Below are positions 46,300 to 56,767 of a stretch of 64,000 bases of DNA, piece after piece; within the stretch, counting starts at the first letter, position 1, and the number at the start of each line of letters is the position of its first letter. This DNA is from Orychophragmus violaceus (lineage: Eukaryota; Streptophyta; Magnoliopsida; Brassicales; Brassicaceae). Below the pieces are notes generated by a model, which ran no database searches, was not told the origin of the DNA, and saw nothing but the letters and a program-made list of their open reading frames with translations. Position numbers and translations under genes: made by a program. Location: NCBI GenBank assembly GCA_030180135.1, contig CM058233.1, forward strand, positions 100,586,994-100,650,993, written 5' to 3'.

Positions 46300-48948
46300 C
46301 TATACGTTTAAGGTCTCTAACTGTTTGAAGAAAGTTAGGTAGCATGACCTTGCGGCCTTTTGGTTCCCGTAAATCGTCTTGATCCCTGAAGGGGTCGGGA
46401 ACTTCACACACTGGTGATAGGTCGAAGGTACTGCCTTCATGGTGTAGATCCATGGTCTACCCAATATCGCGTTGTACGAGGCTGGTTTGTTTACTACTAC
46501 AAACTCCAGGATTTCCTGTTGCCCCCCGGCGATGGATGGGAGTTTTATAGTTCCCATCGAGTAGGTGGTTTCGCCGTCGAACCCGGTTAATGGGGTTTTC
46601 ACTCCGGTCAACATTAAATCTTTGAAGCCCATCTTTCTGAAGGCGTCGTAGAACAAGAGATCTACCGAGCTCCCGGTGTCAATCATGACTCTGGAGAGTT
46701 CGAATCCAGCTACGTCGAGTTGGATCACTAAAGTGTCATCATGCGGTTTGTCGAGTTTGAAGGTTTCGCTCTCAGAGAATGTTATGTGAGTGTCTGGCCC
46801 TTCGATCGGGACCATTTCCCTGAGTTCATTCGCAACTCGTCTTTGGTGAGCTTTGATCGAGTTTACCGAATTCCGACAAAACCTCGAACCTCCTGATATA
46901 AAGTTTATCGTTTTGGGGAGGTTCGAACCACACAGTCCGAGCTTAGGCAAGCACTGGCTGGCCGGTTTCTTAGGAGCTGGGGGTGGTGTGATGACTGATC
47001 TCATTGATCCCCCGCAGCGAGCTAAGCTAAAAATTGCATCTATGCGTTTTCGAGAGGGGACTGGGGAATCTGATCCCTCCTTTTCTGGAGTCCTCTCGCG
47101 CTTAGATTGCGAATTCTTTTTGCTTTTCGACTTGCTCTTTCCTTTATCTTTCTTTTCGGGCTCTTTCTCCTCCGATTCCGGAGCCTCGCTGCTTTCGTTT
47201 TTAGCTGCCATCAGGCGGTTTTTGGATCTGCACTCTTCGGAGGAGTGCCCCTTCTTGTCGTGGTATTTACAATACTTGTTTGCATCGTAAGGCTTGCGCC
47301 ATTGAGGCTTGCCATCTACTGTCATGCAGTGTTGTCCCTTGCCAGAGGATTCCTTTTTGCTGGTTTTCTTCTGGCCTGACTCTTCTTTTGCTGCAGCTAC
47401 GGTTTCCTCGTATTTTGCGTAGTAAGTAGCTTTGTGCAGCGCATCATCTAAAGACGAGCATGGTCGAACCGCGAGCTCTTTTCTGAACTCCGACGTGTAC
47501 AGGAGTCCGTTTTCCAGAGCCGCGATTGCTATGGTCTCGTTTGGGTCGGCTATACGCGATTTGACTTCTCTGAACCTAGCGATGTAGGCTCTGAGAGTTT
47601 CGTCCGATCCTTGCTTCAGAGCCCAAAGGTCGGCTTCCGAAGTTTTTTCTTCGATGAAGATCGAGTATTGCTTTAGGAAAATCGATACGAGCTGTGTGAA
47701 GTTATCGATCGAGTTCCCTTCTAGACTGGCGAACCATTCTAGTGCGGTACCGGTGAGATTTTCGGCGAAAAGTCTGCAGTATCCTGCTTCCTTTTCTTCA
47801 TCGGTAAGGTGTGCTCGGGAGACAGCGAGCCTGAAGGCTCTAACGTGGGCCTTCGGGTCCGTAGTTCCTGCGTATTCTGGGATTTTGATTTTCCCAGTAT
47901 TCTGGATCCTCGCGCTAGCGATTCTGTCCGTAAATGGGGTTCGATGGGTCTCCTCGATAACCTGATCGATGTCTGGAGCCGTGCTCGTTGCTGAGTGGAC
48001 CGCAGCTTGCAGACGATGGAGCCTGGCATATATGCATTCGTCGTTTATGTCTGTTCGTTGGTCGAACATAGGGAGTTGCGTGCTCCGTGGACGCGTGTTA
48101 TTTGGTCCCCTAGTTCCGGCTTGTTGGGCTATCTCGCTCGGGGGAGGCCGAGCAGTGTTAGTCCCTGGTTCCGTCACTGGAGGACGCGTGATGGAGGCGA
48201 AAGCTGATGCTCCCAGCACCCGATGCCTGTTTGTTTCATAGCTCATTGGCATGGGCGGGGGCATTGGCAGTCGCGCTCCATCAGGGGCCGTAATACCCGT
48301 CGAGGTCGAAGCCACGATGTTTGAGCTGGGAAGTGTATTTCCCGAGATCGGACTAAACACCAGACAGCTGCTGTTTCCGGCCACGGAAGTCTGTCTCGGG
48401 GCTTCGGGAGTTATATATTCCTCCTCAAAGTCCAGACGCATGCGAGGTAACAGGCTCCTCGTAGAGGTGTCTGCCGTAGTCCCCGTGACGGGCCGTGGCC
48501 TGTTTCCGAGGTTCAGCAGACTCCTATCGTGCATGTCTAACCGGGCCAATACAGTCCGTTGTGTGGCTTCTTGATCTTGCGATCTGTCAATTAGGACTGC
48601 TGGCATTTTACGGAGCTCTGCCATGCCATCGGTGACGGATCTCGTCAGGCTTGGTGAGTCCGGGCGAGTCTGCGGAGTAATCCGAGGAATTTGCGTGTCC
48701 CCTTGGGAGCGATCCTCGGACCGTATCCAGGTTCGAGAGTTTGTTCTCTCGGTTGTTTGTGAAGTCAAGCCCGGAGGCGCAACTCCGGTTGGCTGGGATG
48801 CATGGACGCGATTCACTGCTCCGGATCCTGCTTGAGTCAACGCTGACTCTGATCCGGTATTCCCGGTTTGAACGTTTGCGTTCGTCTGGTCGAGGTCTTG
48901 CGACCTTGGTGATCCGATCGGAGCTGTTGCGTTGGGATCCATTTCCAC
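46300..48948 (-). CDS. gag-protease polyprotein of gypsy element 1
   Basis: An open 882-codon frame from ATG at 48948. A long polar N terminus is followed by the retrotransposon gag domain (about residues 340-510: IPEYAGTTDPKAHVRAFRL, GTALEWFASL, LKQYSIFIEEKTSEADLW), a zinc-knuckle-like CKYHDKKGHSSEEC near residue 590, and an aspartic protease with MIDTGSSVDLLFYDAF near residue 757 and ILGRPW. Capsid and processing functions could therefore still be supplied in trans. It ends in a stop at 46300 before the RT remnant, with a frame change. Confidence 0.92.
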   Translation of the reverse strand: MEMDPNATAPIGSPRSQDLDQTNANVQTGNTGSESALTQAGSGAVNRVHASQPTGVAPPGLTSQTTERTNSRTWIRSEDRSQGDTQIPRITPQTRPDSPSLTRSVTDGMAELRKMPAVLIDRSQDQEATQRTVLARLDMHDRSLLNLGNRPRPVTGTTADTSTRSLLPRMRLDFEEEYITPEAPRQTSVAGNSSCLVFSPISGNTLPSSNIVASTSTGITAPDGARLPMPPPMPMSYETNRHRVLGASAFASITRPPVTEPGTNTARPPPSEIAQQAGTRGPNNTRPRSTQLPMFDQRTDINDECIYARLHRLQAAVHSATSTAPDIDQVIEETHRTPFTDRIASARIQNTGKIKIPEYAGTTDPKAHVRAFRLAVSRAHLTDEEKEAGYCRLFAENLTGTALEWFASLEGNSIDNFTQLVSIFLKQYSIFIEEKTSEADLWALKQGSDETLRAYIARFREVKSRIADPNETIAIAALENGLLYTSEFRKELAVRPCSSLDDALHKATYYAKYEETVAAAKEESGQKKTSKKESSGKGQHCMTVDGKPQWRKPYDANKYCKYHDKKGHSSEECRSKNRLMAAKNESSEAPESEEKEPEKKDKGKSKSKSKKNSQSKRERTPEKEGSDSPVPSRKRIDAIFSLARCGGSMRSVITPPPAPKKPASQCLPKLGLCGSNLPKTINFISGGSRFCRNSVNSIKAHQRRVANELREMVPIEGPDTHITFSESETFKLDKPHDDTLVIQLDVAGFELSRVMIDTGSSVDLLFYDAFRKMGFKDLMLTGVKTPLTGFDGETTYSMGTIKLPSIAGGQQEILEFVVVNKPASYNAILGRPWIYTMKAVPSTYHQCVKFPTPSGIKTIYGNQKAARSCYLTFFKQLETLNV

Positions 48949-48998
48949 GCTAGTGAGCTGTTGATCAGGGTCGTGTGTAAAGAATGTCTATGAATCTT

Positions 48999-49016
48999 CC
49001 CCTCAGACGGCGCCAA
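48999..49016 (-). other. Primer-binding site of gypsy element 1
   Basis: The reverse strand reads TGGCGCCGTCTGAGGGGA, two bases from the LTR end. It is close to, but not identical with, the sites of elements A and B. I cannot name the priming tRNA with certainty. Confidence 0.75.
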
Positions 49017-49018
49017 AA

Positions 49019-49532
49019 TGTGGATCCTAAAACCCACACTCAGATTTTAGAGTGTTCGAATGAGCTGATTTACAAAATAGGTGGGCTAGATTCTTGGTTG
49101 AACGAGATCAAAGAGCTTAACAATAGTGAAAAATAGATTTGTATTGATTTTGATATAAGAACAGTAAGAACTCGAGCTGAATAGCGATTACAAAGTCTTA
49201 ATGCTAGGTTAGAATGTGTATGAATAATCGGATCCCTTTCTCAAGTCGCCGGAGTCTCCTTATATAGCCTTGGTCTTCACAACTGCTCTTCGTGATTTGA
49301 GGAGTTAGTTCCAACCGTTCACGAGATTCCTGGGATCGCATGTCAACTCGCCTCCTCCTTCTTAGTCGGTTTGTTGCTAATGGTCCTGGTCGTCATCTAC
49401 CGAGCTGTAATGTGAAGTCGGAGCCTCTTCTGTCGATTTGGGCTTAGATGTGAATGCTTTCGGGCCCGCTTGTTGAAGACACATGAGGCCTTATACAGCT
49501 AATTCACTTGGGAGTGAATTTGGGCCCAAACA
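49019..49532 (-). repeat. LTR (5') of gypsy element 1
   Basis: 514 bp, with about nine differences from the partner, for example AGGTGG/AGGCGG and CCTGGG/CCCGGG. Confidence 0.93.
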
Positions 49533-49989
49533 ATGAGTTGGAGGAAATTTTCTTGTCCCAGAGTTATAACTCAATACTCTTTTTTCTCTTGTAAATTTTA
49601 TATTGAGAAAGTAATTAAGACAACGACAGAAACAGAATCAACATGAGAGCATGTCCAGCGGCAGGATCTTAGGGGTTTTTGGTCCAGTTTTTTAGGATTT
49701 TTTCTTTTAAAAAAAAAGAAAAATAGACATTTAGCTAAGGAGCTATCCTTAGTTAAGATACTTAAGAACCCGTATCTTGATGACGTCTGCATCCCTTTCC
49801 TCCACCTCCGCCTTGCTTTCTCTTTCGGATCTATGGCAATTCGACGGTGAATCTGTCGACGGATCTATGGCAATTCGTCTTCTGCATCCCTCTCCTCCAG
49901 CTCCGCCGCCTCGCTTTCTCTCTCGGGTCATACCTCTCCTTCGATTCCGTCACCGATTTCCCTCTCTCTCTTTCTCTGAATCACAATCG

Positions 49990-50132
49990 GAGGTTTTCAT
50001 CCGAAAAAAACCCAACGATGCTGCTCCTCTTACCGGCGTCGGCTATGTCACGACGCTTCCGATCACCCTTACAAAGAAGGAGACATCGTTCCTCTATACG
50101 CCAACAAGGTCGGCCCATTTCACAATCCAAGG
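49990..50132 (+). pseudogene. TM9SF (endomembrane protein 70) first-exon fragment
   Basis: HDASDHPYKEGDIVPLYANK, followed by VGPFHNP, ends at a GT donor near 50132. This is the conserved luminal start of TM9SF/TMN proteins, nine-membrane-span Golgi/endosome proteins. A leader-like MLLLLPASA precedes it in another frame, so the start is frameshifted. The remaining exons are absent. Confidence 0.8.
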
Positions 50133-50548
50133 TAAACATCTTAATCTACTGGCGTGTTGGTGTGATATTTCGTTACTCTAGATCTGAACTTCAGATTTGA
50201 GATTGTATCAGGCTATAATCTGAGGATGAGAAAATTGATAGTTGATTACAAATGCCATTGATCGTAAAGCTGCGAGTGCAATGAATCTGTTGCTGTTGAA
50301 TTGAACATTGAGGCATTGAAATTCAAATACACTACAAAATTTTGCAATGTAAATCCAGGGAAGAACTAGATTTTGGAACGTTTTCTTTAGATTTGGATAC
50401 TATATGACTGATTTTGATCACACTATTTGTGATATTCTGATCTGACGCATATAGGTGAACCGGAATTGAAGTCCAGTCACGTACATTTTGGAGCAAAGAA
50501 CACCTGTTTGATTTACTAGACGCTCTGCTTTTGTTTTCTCGTATGCAG

Positions 50549-50664
50549 GCTTGATCATATATTGCTGGAGACAACAGGTTTAGCAAATCCGGCTCCACTG
50601 GCTTCTATTCTCTGGTTAGATGACCAGTTAGAATCAGAAGTCAAGCTTGACTGCATTGTTACTA
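50549..50664 (+). pseudogene. CobW/ZNG1-family GTPase exon fragment
   Basis: After a TGCAG acceptor, the frame reads LDHILLETTGLANPAPLASI, LWLDDQLESEVKLDCIVT. The ETTGLANPAP motif is the switch region of the CobW/CBWD (zinc metallochaperone) family. Only one exon is present. The next stretch to 50812 stays open by chance. Confidence 0.82.
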
Positions 50665-51163
50665 TGAGTATCTTATTCACTTCTCCTTTGTTAGTCATGA
50701 AGCTGCTCTTTATACTTCTCCTATCATATTGTACACATCAGGGTAAATTACATCGAATCTCATCTGATCCTTGTTCGCCAGTAGAAACTCTTGCTCCCGT
50801 TGTTTATGCTTAAGATTTGGTTGGCTAGGTCGTCGGATTTAATAGTATACGGTTCATCAACAGCTTCTGTTGCTCGTTCGTTTCAGTTTTTGTGGTTTTT
50901 GACATTGGATCTTTCAAAATTCGCTTGTTATGTTTGATTGAATTGATTCAGCTTGCTTCACTCAATTTGGCAGATTCTAACTCCTCAAAGTCTTGTTTGA
51001 CACTGTGATTGTATCATATTATAGACTAGAGATAAATTAGATCTCCGTTAAGATGGATAAAGGTCATTTGTTTCTTGGAGTCTATAATGGATGAACGTAA
51101 GAAAGAAACTGTGGATTATTGTTCCGTAGTATACACTCATTTTTTTTTCCTTTTGTGTCTCAG

Positions 51164-51569
51164 TACAAGATTTGCTCGTGGCTAGCGATTATATTCTGTG
51201 CACAGTCTCTAGCCAACATGAGGAACTTGGAGAATGATTTGAAGCAAATCTCCATGGCTATGATGTAAGTTTCCATCTCACTCGTTAAGATTTCATTAGT
51301 TAGTATCACTTTCTGCTTAAATCCCCGTGGATATGGATCTGCAATCTTTAGCCATGGAAAGTAGGTTTGAGTTGATAGATGATATCTCAAGTTTAGCTCT
51401 TTGAACGCAATAGATGAATAATCCTAGAGATTGTTTATACTCCTCATAATATGAATTATGGTGTGGAATGTTGATGTTGACTCGAGTGTTCTTGTATTGA
51501 AACAGGTTAGCTATAATGGGGCTGGTCACAAACTATTTAGGGCCTAATAGACCCGCAACAAAGAAATAA
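51164..51569 (+). pseudogene. Asterix (WDR83OS-like) last two exons
   Basis: Exon 51164-51264 reads YKICSWLAIIFCAQSLANMR, NLENDLKQISMAMM. Exon 51506-51569 reads LAIMGLVTNYLGPNRPATKK and a TAA. The two join in phase across a GT-AG intron. This is the C-terminal half of Asterix, a small ER membrane protein of the PAT translocon complex. The first exon is missing, so it is a captured fragment. Confidence 0.85.
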
Positions 51570-51887
51570 TCCTGAACTTCTCTGCTTTTTTATAACATCT
51601 TTTATCAAACCTTCGTTTGGTTCTTGTTTCTGCAAGTTATAAACTTTGATAATATATTTTTTTAATTTTAGAAACCCAAGTTCGGTATCACCAATGGAGG
51701 ACTCAATTAAAGATGTCTCTTAACTATTATTAACTAAAACATTTATTAATAAAATATGATTAAGAAACCCACATTGGATAACACCAATGTGGGTGCTCTG
51801 ATATAACAGAAGTAACATTTTCCTTGAACTTGTATATGTAAGATATCGTTGGATCTTCAACGAGGTTCTAAATGAGTGATGGAGGCA

Positions 51888-52970
51888 TCATCGACTGAGC
51901 AAAGATGGATCGGTACTACTTTTTAAGAAAAACCCATTCGGGTCCGACTTTCTCCTCCTGCCAATAAAAATTGCTAGAACAAGTATTACTAAAAAGATAA
52001 TCACGCTGGAAACCACCATTGCCACGACGATTCCTACATATGCCCCACATCAGCAGGCGTTAGTTGACACAGAAAAACATAAATCACATAACGTTTAAAT
52101 ATGTTTCAAGCCTTGTTTAAATCATGGGCCAATAATAGACAACTTACTTGTCTTTGTTGTGTTGGTCTTGTCCGAAGGTGGGAGAGAGGTTGGGCGTTGT
52201 TGAGTTGGTGGTGAGAAATTGAAACTAAGGTTAAAAGCCTGTGAAAAGGGATAAATTTCCCACCTGAAAACGCAGCTTGGACGAAAAACAATACCACCTT
52301 GCTTCCCGTGGCAACATGATTCATAGTCTTTAACACTTTGACTTAAACAGATATTGCAATCTCCCAAAGATAAGATCGGAGTGCATTGCATTAATGCGTA
52401 TATATTCTGGAAAGATGTCAAAGGTACTTGTTCAGCTGCGTAGAACTTGCGTTTAGATGACAATGAAGTAGCTCCATCTATCATACGACTTGTTAGGTCC
52501 TCCCACAATCTATCAAACTTTGTTAAGTTTGATCTGGTTCTGATATCTCCAGTATTGTAAAGTATATACCTTGGTTTCAACTCGAGTGATCCAAAAAACG
52601 AACGGTTGGAGTAACGTACCATGCAAAGAATCCCTTCTTCGGGCCAGGCTAGACCTTCTGTCTGGTTGGGACATTTCTCTATCAACGATTTAGAAGCAAG
52701 GTCGATACAGTTGGAGCAAACCTCTCGCTTAGCACCTTGGACACACATCCCCAAAGCATACACTCGATCAGGTCCTTGTCCAAACGAAGCATTGTAGAAG
52801 CCACCTCCAGCTGAGACATTAGAAGTTAGGGAAGAGAGGAGGAGGCCACGGTTTGTATCATACTTGCTATGAGGTATAAAAGACCCATTTTTCCCACATT
52901 GTTGTGCAGACACAACAGGAAAGCCTACGAGGAAAAACCAGAAGATTAGCAATCGAATCTTCAATTTCAT
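51888..52970 (-). CDS. Kinase-less CRK: two DUF26, membrane helix, short tail
   Basis: Two exons, 52148-52970 and 51888-52033, join in phase (969 nt, 322 residues from the ATG at 52970; an upstream ATG at 53042 is in frame but would spoil the signal peptide). Signal peptide MKLKIRLLIFWFFLVGFPVV, two DUF26 domains with intact C-X8-C-X2-C (CVQGAKREVCSNC, CTPILSLGDCNIC), then a membrane helix (VSSVIIFLVILVLAIFIG) with RRRK stop and a ~20-residue tail. The tail is the relic of the CRK C terminus: the end of the kinase gene (CSVDDASITHLEPR) follows in another frame. A deletion thus fused the juxtamembrane exon to the last exon. The layout equals that of plasmodesmata-located proteins. It may be expressed, or may be a pseudogene with a fortuitously open frame. 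Confidence 0.7.
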
Positions 52971-53302
52971 TTTCAAGATCATGCAGATGTTTGAGTTAGG
53001 ACAGAAAGCAAGTGTGTATACAGCATATATGTCCATCAACACCTCTGTGTGGATAAAATTCCCATTGCAAGTTGTCCTTGACCCGTTGGTCCCTGTGTCT
53101 TAATCAATATCTATTGAGTTGACTCATGTGCATTTTTTGTTGAGTCAAGCATTAAAAACAAATTGGTACTTGTACAGCAAAGATTGTTACAATTATATGA
53201 CAATGAACTATGTGGTACCTAGAAGAACACGTTATAGAATCTCATACGTTAAGAGATGACATTCAAGTTTTGCGATGAGAAAAGTCTAAAATGGCAAAGC
53301 AC

Positions 53303-53989
53303 TGTTGGAGTCGGTTTTAGCACCCCTCAAAATGGCCCATTCAGTTAATAGGATCGGCCCGAAATAGAAGGCATTTATTATGGATAATTACGATGTCGAT
53401 GAATATAAATGGCAATCTTCGAAGATAATCACAAAAGGAAAATATCTATTTTCCTTTTAGGAAAATATATATTTCTTTTTAAGAAATATGACTTTTTATG
53501 CCGGCCTAAAACTCTATATAAGAGAAAGAGGGCATTCAGGCTAAAGAGGAGATGAAAAATACATCTAAAAAGAATACAGACAACTCTTAAAAGCCGACTT
53601 AAATTTCTACATGAGAGGATGAGGGTATTCGGGCTACAAGAGATCGATCTATAGACGACTCTGTAAGCCGGCCTAAACCTCGACATGAGAGAATGAGGGT
53701 CTTCAGGCTAAAAGAGATTGCAACACGCACAATACAACAAGTCGCTAAGAGACGACTTAACTCCTAAAAGGAACTACGAATGGCTTGATCCCTTTCCGAA
53801 GGGTACGTAGGCAGCCTTTTATAAGGTTCAGCTATAAAACCTAATTCTCTTTATTCCGATTCACCGGGAACGCCAATTTAGCCCTAATTTCATCATCTCC
53901 GCCGAGCTAGGTTAAGAGACTTTGAAGAATCCCTAATTTAAACCCTAAAATTCTTGCTATCTTCGGATATGCAGAATTGAGATCTTACA
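53303..53989 (+). repeat. LTR (5') of element B
   Basis: Runs TGTTGGAGTCGG to GATCTTACA. It contains a CTATATAAGAG TATA-like site (about 53511), three imperfect ~60-bp units of the GAGAGAATGAGGGT type, and the hairpin motif. Confidence 0.95.
53774..53810 (+). other. Shared hairpin motif, copy 5
   Basis: Outer arms CTACG/CGTAG, inner stem CCCTT/AAGGG, loop TCCG. Confidence 0.6.
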
Positions 53990-54009
53990 ATTGGCGCCGT
54001 CTGTGGGGA
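53990..54009 (+). other. Primer-binding site of element B
   Basis: TTGGCGCCGTCTGTGGGGA immediately follows the LTR. Confidence 0.8.
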
Positions 54010-56029
54010 TTTCTTCAAAAATCTTGATATACCATGCTAAAGATGTAACGATCAAGTCATGGCCGGCGTTCAAAAAAAAAATATACCCTGATAAACCTTT
54101 GTAGTTTGTTATCAACGTCCCTAACGCGATCGAGAAACGGATGCGGAGCTCTATCCCACCAGGACTAACAATGTGAAAGCCTCGAGTCAAATTGTAAAGA
54201 CCGAAGCATTACGACAACTAAAAAGTCAACTCCAGCTACTCGTCAGTTGGACGCAGATCATCGGCGTTAACCCTCCTTTACAGCCTCAAACTTTCGAGAT
54301 AAGTATTTAATTCATTCAAGCTTCATCGAATTCAGACTTGCTTTGTCTTCATGCATGACTATTTCACAACACATATCTTTAGCTTTGACATGTGTGTTCA
54401 CAACTGTCCAAAGTTTATTCGTCTATACATAAATTGACATGGTTTCTAAGCGTGATTAGTGTCAAAACATGGTTTCTTATGGCATCACGACAGCATGTCT
54501 CTGTTGATACCCTATTGCTTCATTTAAAAAATAAAAAAATAATTTAATTTGTTAGATGTCAACCATCTGTAACACAATTCTAGAAATACAATCTAAGAAG
54601 GAATTTGAGTTTCGTGCATTGTACAATCAAAATGCATTTATCGATGGATTTCTATTATAAAGACGACTCACAATTAATTGATTGGAGTTCATCATAAGCT
54701 CGTGTCCGGCTGTTAACAAATCTAATTTCGGTCTGTTTGTGAAGCTAGAATCGATGAGGCAAAAAGGGGACAAGCTATGCCACAAACTCTTCTACAAAGT
54801 AGCTAAGAAAGAAGATGCTATGACCCTCCGATGCAAACCACATGCTTCGTATAAAGGAAGTAGAAAATGGAAAGAGGAGAAGAGAGCATCTATCGCATAG
54901 CTCGTCTTCCATATATAAGCTCATCAGCTCGTAGATCAAAAATTCAGAACGAGCTTATCTCCAACATCGGATATTTTCCGATCTCGTGTCGGCATCATTA
55001 GCTCGTGACGTTCATTCCTCTTGAGCTCGTCGACTCACCAAAACACAGAAGAGCGTCACAAAAACATTACACACGACATACGCGCTGTCTTCTCTAAGCG
55101 ATGATCCTTCCATTCAAAAGCTAAGTGTTTATTTAATTGATTTTTCATGTTCACTCTCTCATTTAGGTCATATTCGTTTAAATTATTATAAGACCGGCAA
55201 CAGCAAATTCAACGTGAATATTAAAATATACTATATACATGAATTTATGCGATAATTTAATACGTCTCATAGGATTTTCGATTCAGACGTCAACCATAAA
55301 TCTGCTGCGTCCATTGATTTAGGAGGATACGCCAGGAAACTTTTGTGATTATCTTCATATTTTTGTAACCAATTAAGCATAACTGTTTCATGATAGGATA
55401 TACGGCAAAAAGCCGACCATCTCAACTGACCACCGCTTCACTTTGATCGGCCATAGAAGGATAGGATTGCATCCTTCTTCAAGCTGCTTCAGCAAGACCA
55501 CGTACCGAACTCATCTCACCAACTTGATGACTCACGTCAATCAACTCGCCATACCAAGTCTGAGAACACTCATTAAGATAAGCGACTTCATACCTTTGCT
55601 CATGATATGCTCTTCCTTGTTGGCATCTACGATGTCTAAATACTCTCAAAATACTAATCCATGAAACCATATGAATTCATGAAGGAATTCTCAAATAGCT
55701 CATCTTCGTCATGAGAGCTTGTCAGAGTTTATCGGCTCGTTTTTCACACACGAAGTACATGGGCCATCTCTTAATATGAATGGCTCCATCTCGCTCTTTA
55801 ACATGTTGTGACGTCAGCCCATAACTATGTTCAAAGATTTGCATGATCATCAACTCGTCGTAAGTGTTCCCACTATTATTTAAATACTATATCCAAATTG
55901 CATCAGCTTGCGAAAGCATCAAGCAGAGTACCATGACTCGTAATCACTAATCAAACCTCAAAACATTGAACTCATCAAGTAAGTATTTCATTTTTATTAT
56001 TATTTTATTCAATCTAATTAACTTTATGC
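54010..56029 (+). other. Interior of element B, no coding capacity
   Basis: Only short chance frames (under 80 codons). A run of about 10 A near 54072 interrupts a possible remnant gag leader. Confidence 0.6.
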
Positions 56030-56325
56030 CGAGTTTAAAAAACTCGCACAAAAGCCGAGTCTTAACTCGCAACCAAAGTCGAGTCCTAACTCGCAATCAA
56101 AGCCGAGCTTCTCAGTTCGCAAAAGTCGGGTCTAAGTAACTCGCAAAAAACCGAGCTTCTTAGTTCGCAAAAGTCGGGTCTAAGTAACTCGCAAAAAGCC
56201 GAATTCCTTAATTCGCAAAAGTCGGGTCTAAAAGAACTCGCAGAAAGACGAGTCTAAAAGAACTCACAGAAAGTCGAGTCTAAAAGAACTCGCAGAAAGC
56301 CGAGTCTAAAAGAACTCGCACTAGC
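56030..56325 (+). repeat. Tandem repeats in the 3' part of element B
   Basis: Units of 24-26 bp (AACTCGCAGAAAGCCGAGTC type) and 50-bp variants, with more units than the homologous array in element A (19318-19530). It is followed by a conserved non-repetitive block shared with A (reverse of 19180-19320). Confidence 0.82.
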
Positions 56326-56767
56326 ATCATGCTCCCTGGCCAGGAGTGTGGTCTTCCTTGCGCACGAGGTGCACATCGTGGTAAGGAAAAGCCGGGATCC
56401 GTCCCGCAAATTCTTCGCGGTGGGTGAAAACAAATAAGTCGAGCACAGCATCGCACATTCGCCCACCCTTAGAATAAAGCCGAGATCCATCTCGCAATTA
56501 TAGATACGGTGGGGGCATAAGCCTTAAAGTAAAGCAGTTCAACGCCGATCTACGTTTTAATCGTCGTTCGCCAAAGATCCGTACAAACGGGTCAAAGGAC
56601 AGAACGACCCGATTAACTTAACTACGAAAAAGATTATTCTTCCACGACAAACATTCAAAGGAATATCGGAGATTCATGCCGATCTTTTATACTTCACGAA
56701 CCGAAATATTTTCTATCACCGATCATCGCGCCAAGCGCTCGAATCGCCGACTTGGGGGGGGACTTAC

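Larger units (their letters stand above)
39452..49532 (-). mobile_element. Ty3/gypsy retrotransposon 1 (Tat lineage type), 10.1 kb
   Basis: LTRs at 39452-39964 (513 bp) and 49019-49532 (514 bp), with the 5-bp duplication ATGAG at 39447-39451 and 49533-49537. The minus-strand order is gag, protease, RT, two RNase H domains, integrase, spacer, then an extra ORF on the opposite strand before the 3' LTR. A second RNase H and an antisense extra ORF are Tat-lineage traits. The primer site is next to the right LTR. By eye the LTRs differ at about nine positions, so insertion is fairly recent, but the element is defective: the RT core is deleted and stops are present. Confidence 0.93.
49647..51798 (+). 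mobile_element. Gene-fragment-carrying DNA element, possibly Harbinger-like (2.15 kb)
   Basis: Left end GAGCATGTCCAGCGG and reversed right end GAGCACCCACATTGG resemble the MITE termini in this window and are flanked by TGA at 49644-49646 and 51799-51801. Between MITE-like ends lie, all in plus orientation, fragments of TM9SF, a CobW-family gene and Asterix, with introns kept. Alternatives are two MITE ends bracketing an independent insertion, or a Helitron lacking recognisable ends. The gene fragments are firm; the element boundaries are not. Confidence 0.5.

Noticed and set aside
46853..48953. Several 60-145 codon plus-strand frames
   Set aside because: They are antisense shadows of the gag-protease frame.
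53429..53686. 85-codon frame repeated at 56894-57151 and partly at 1712-2011
   Set aside because: It lies inside LTR sequence and simply reflects LTR copies.
54682..54900. 72-codon frame in element B as a possible gag remnant
   Set aside because: No recognisable motif, and the homologous region of element A does not preserve it.
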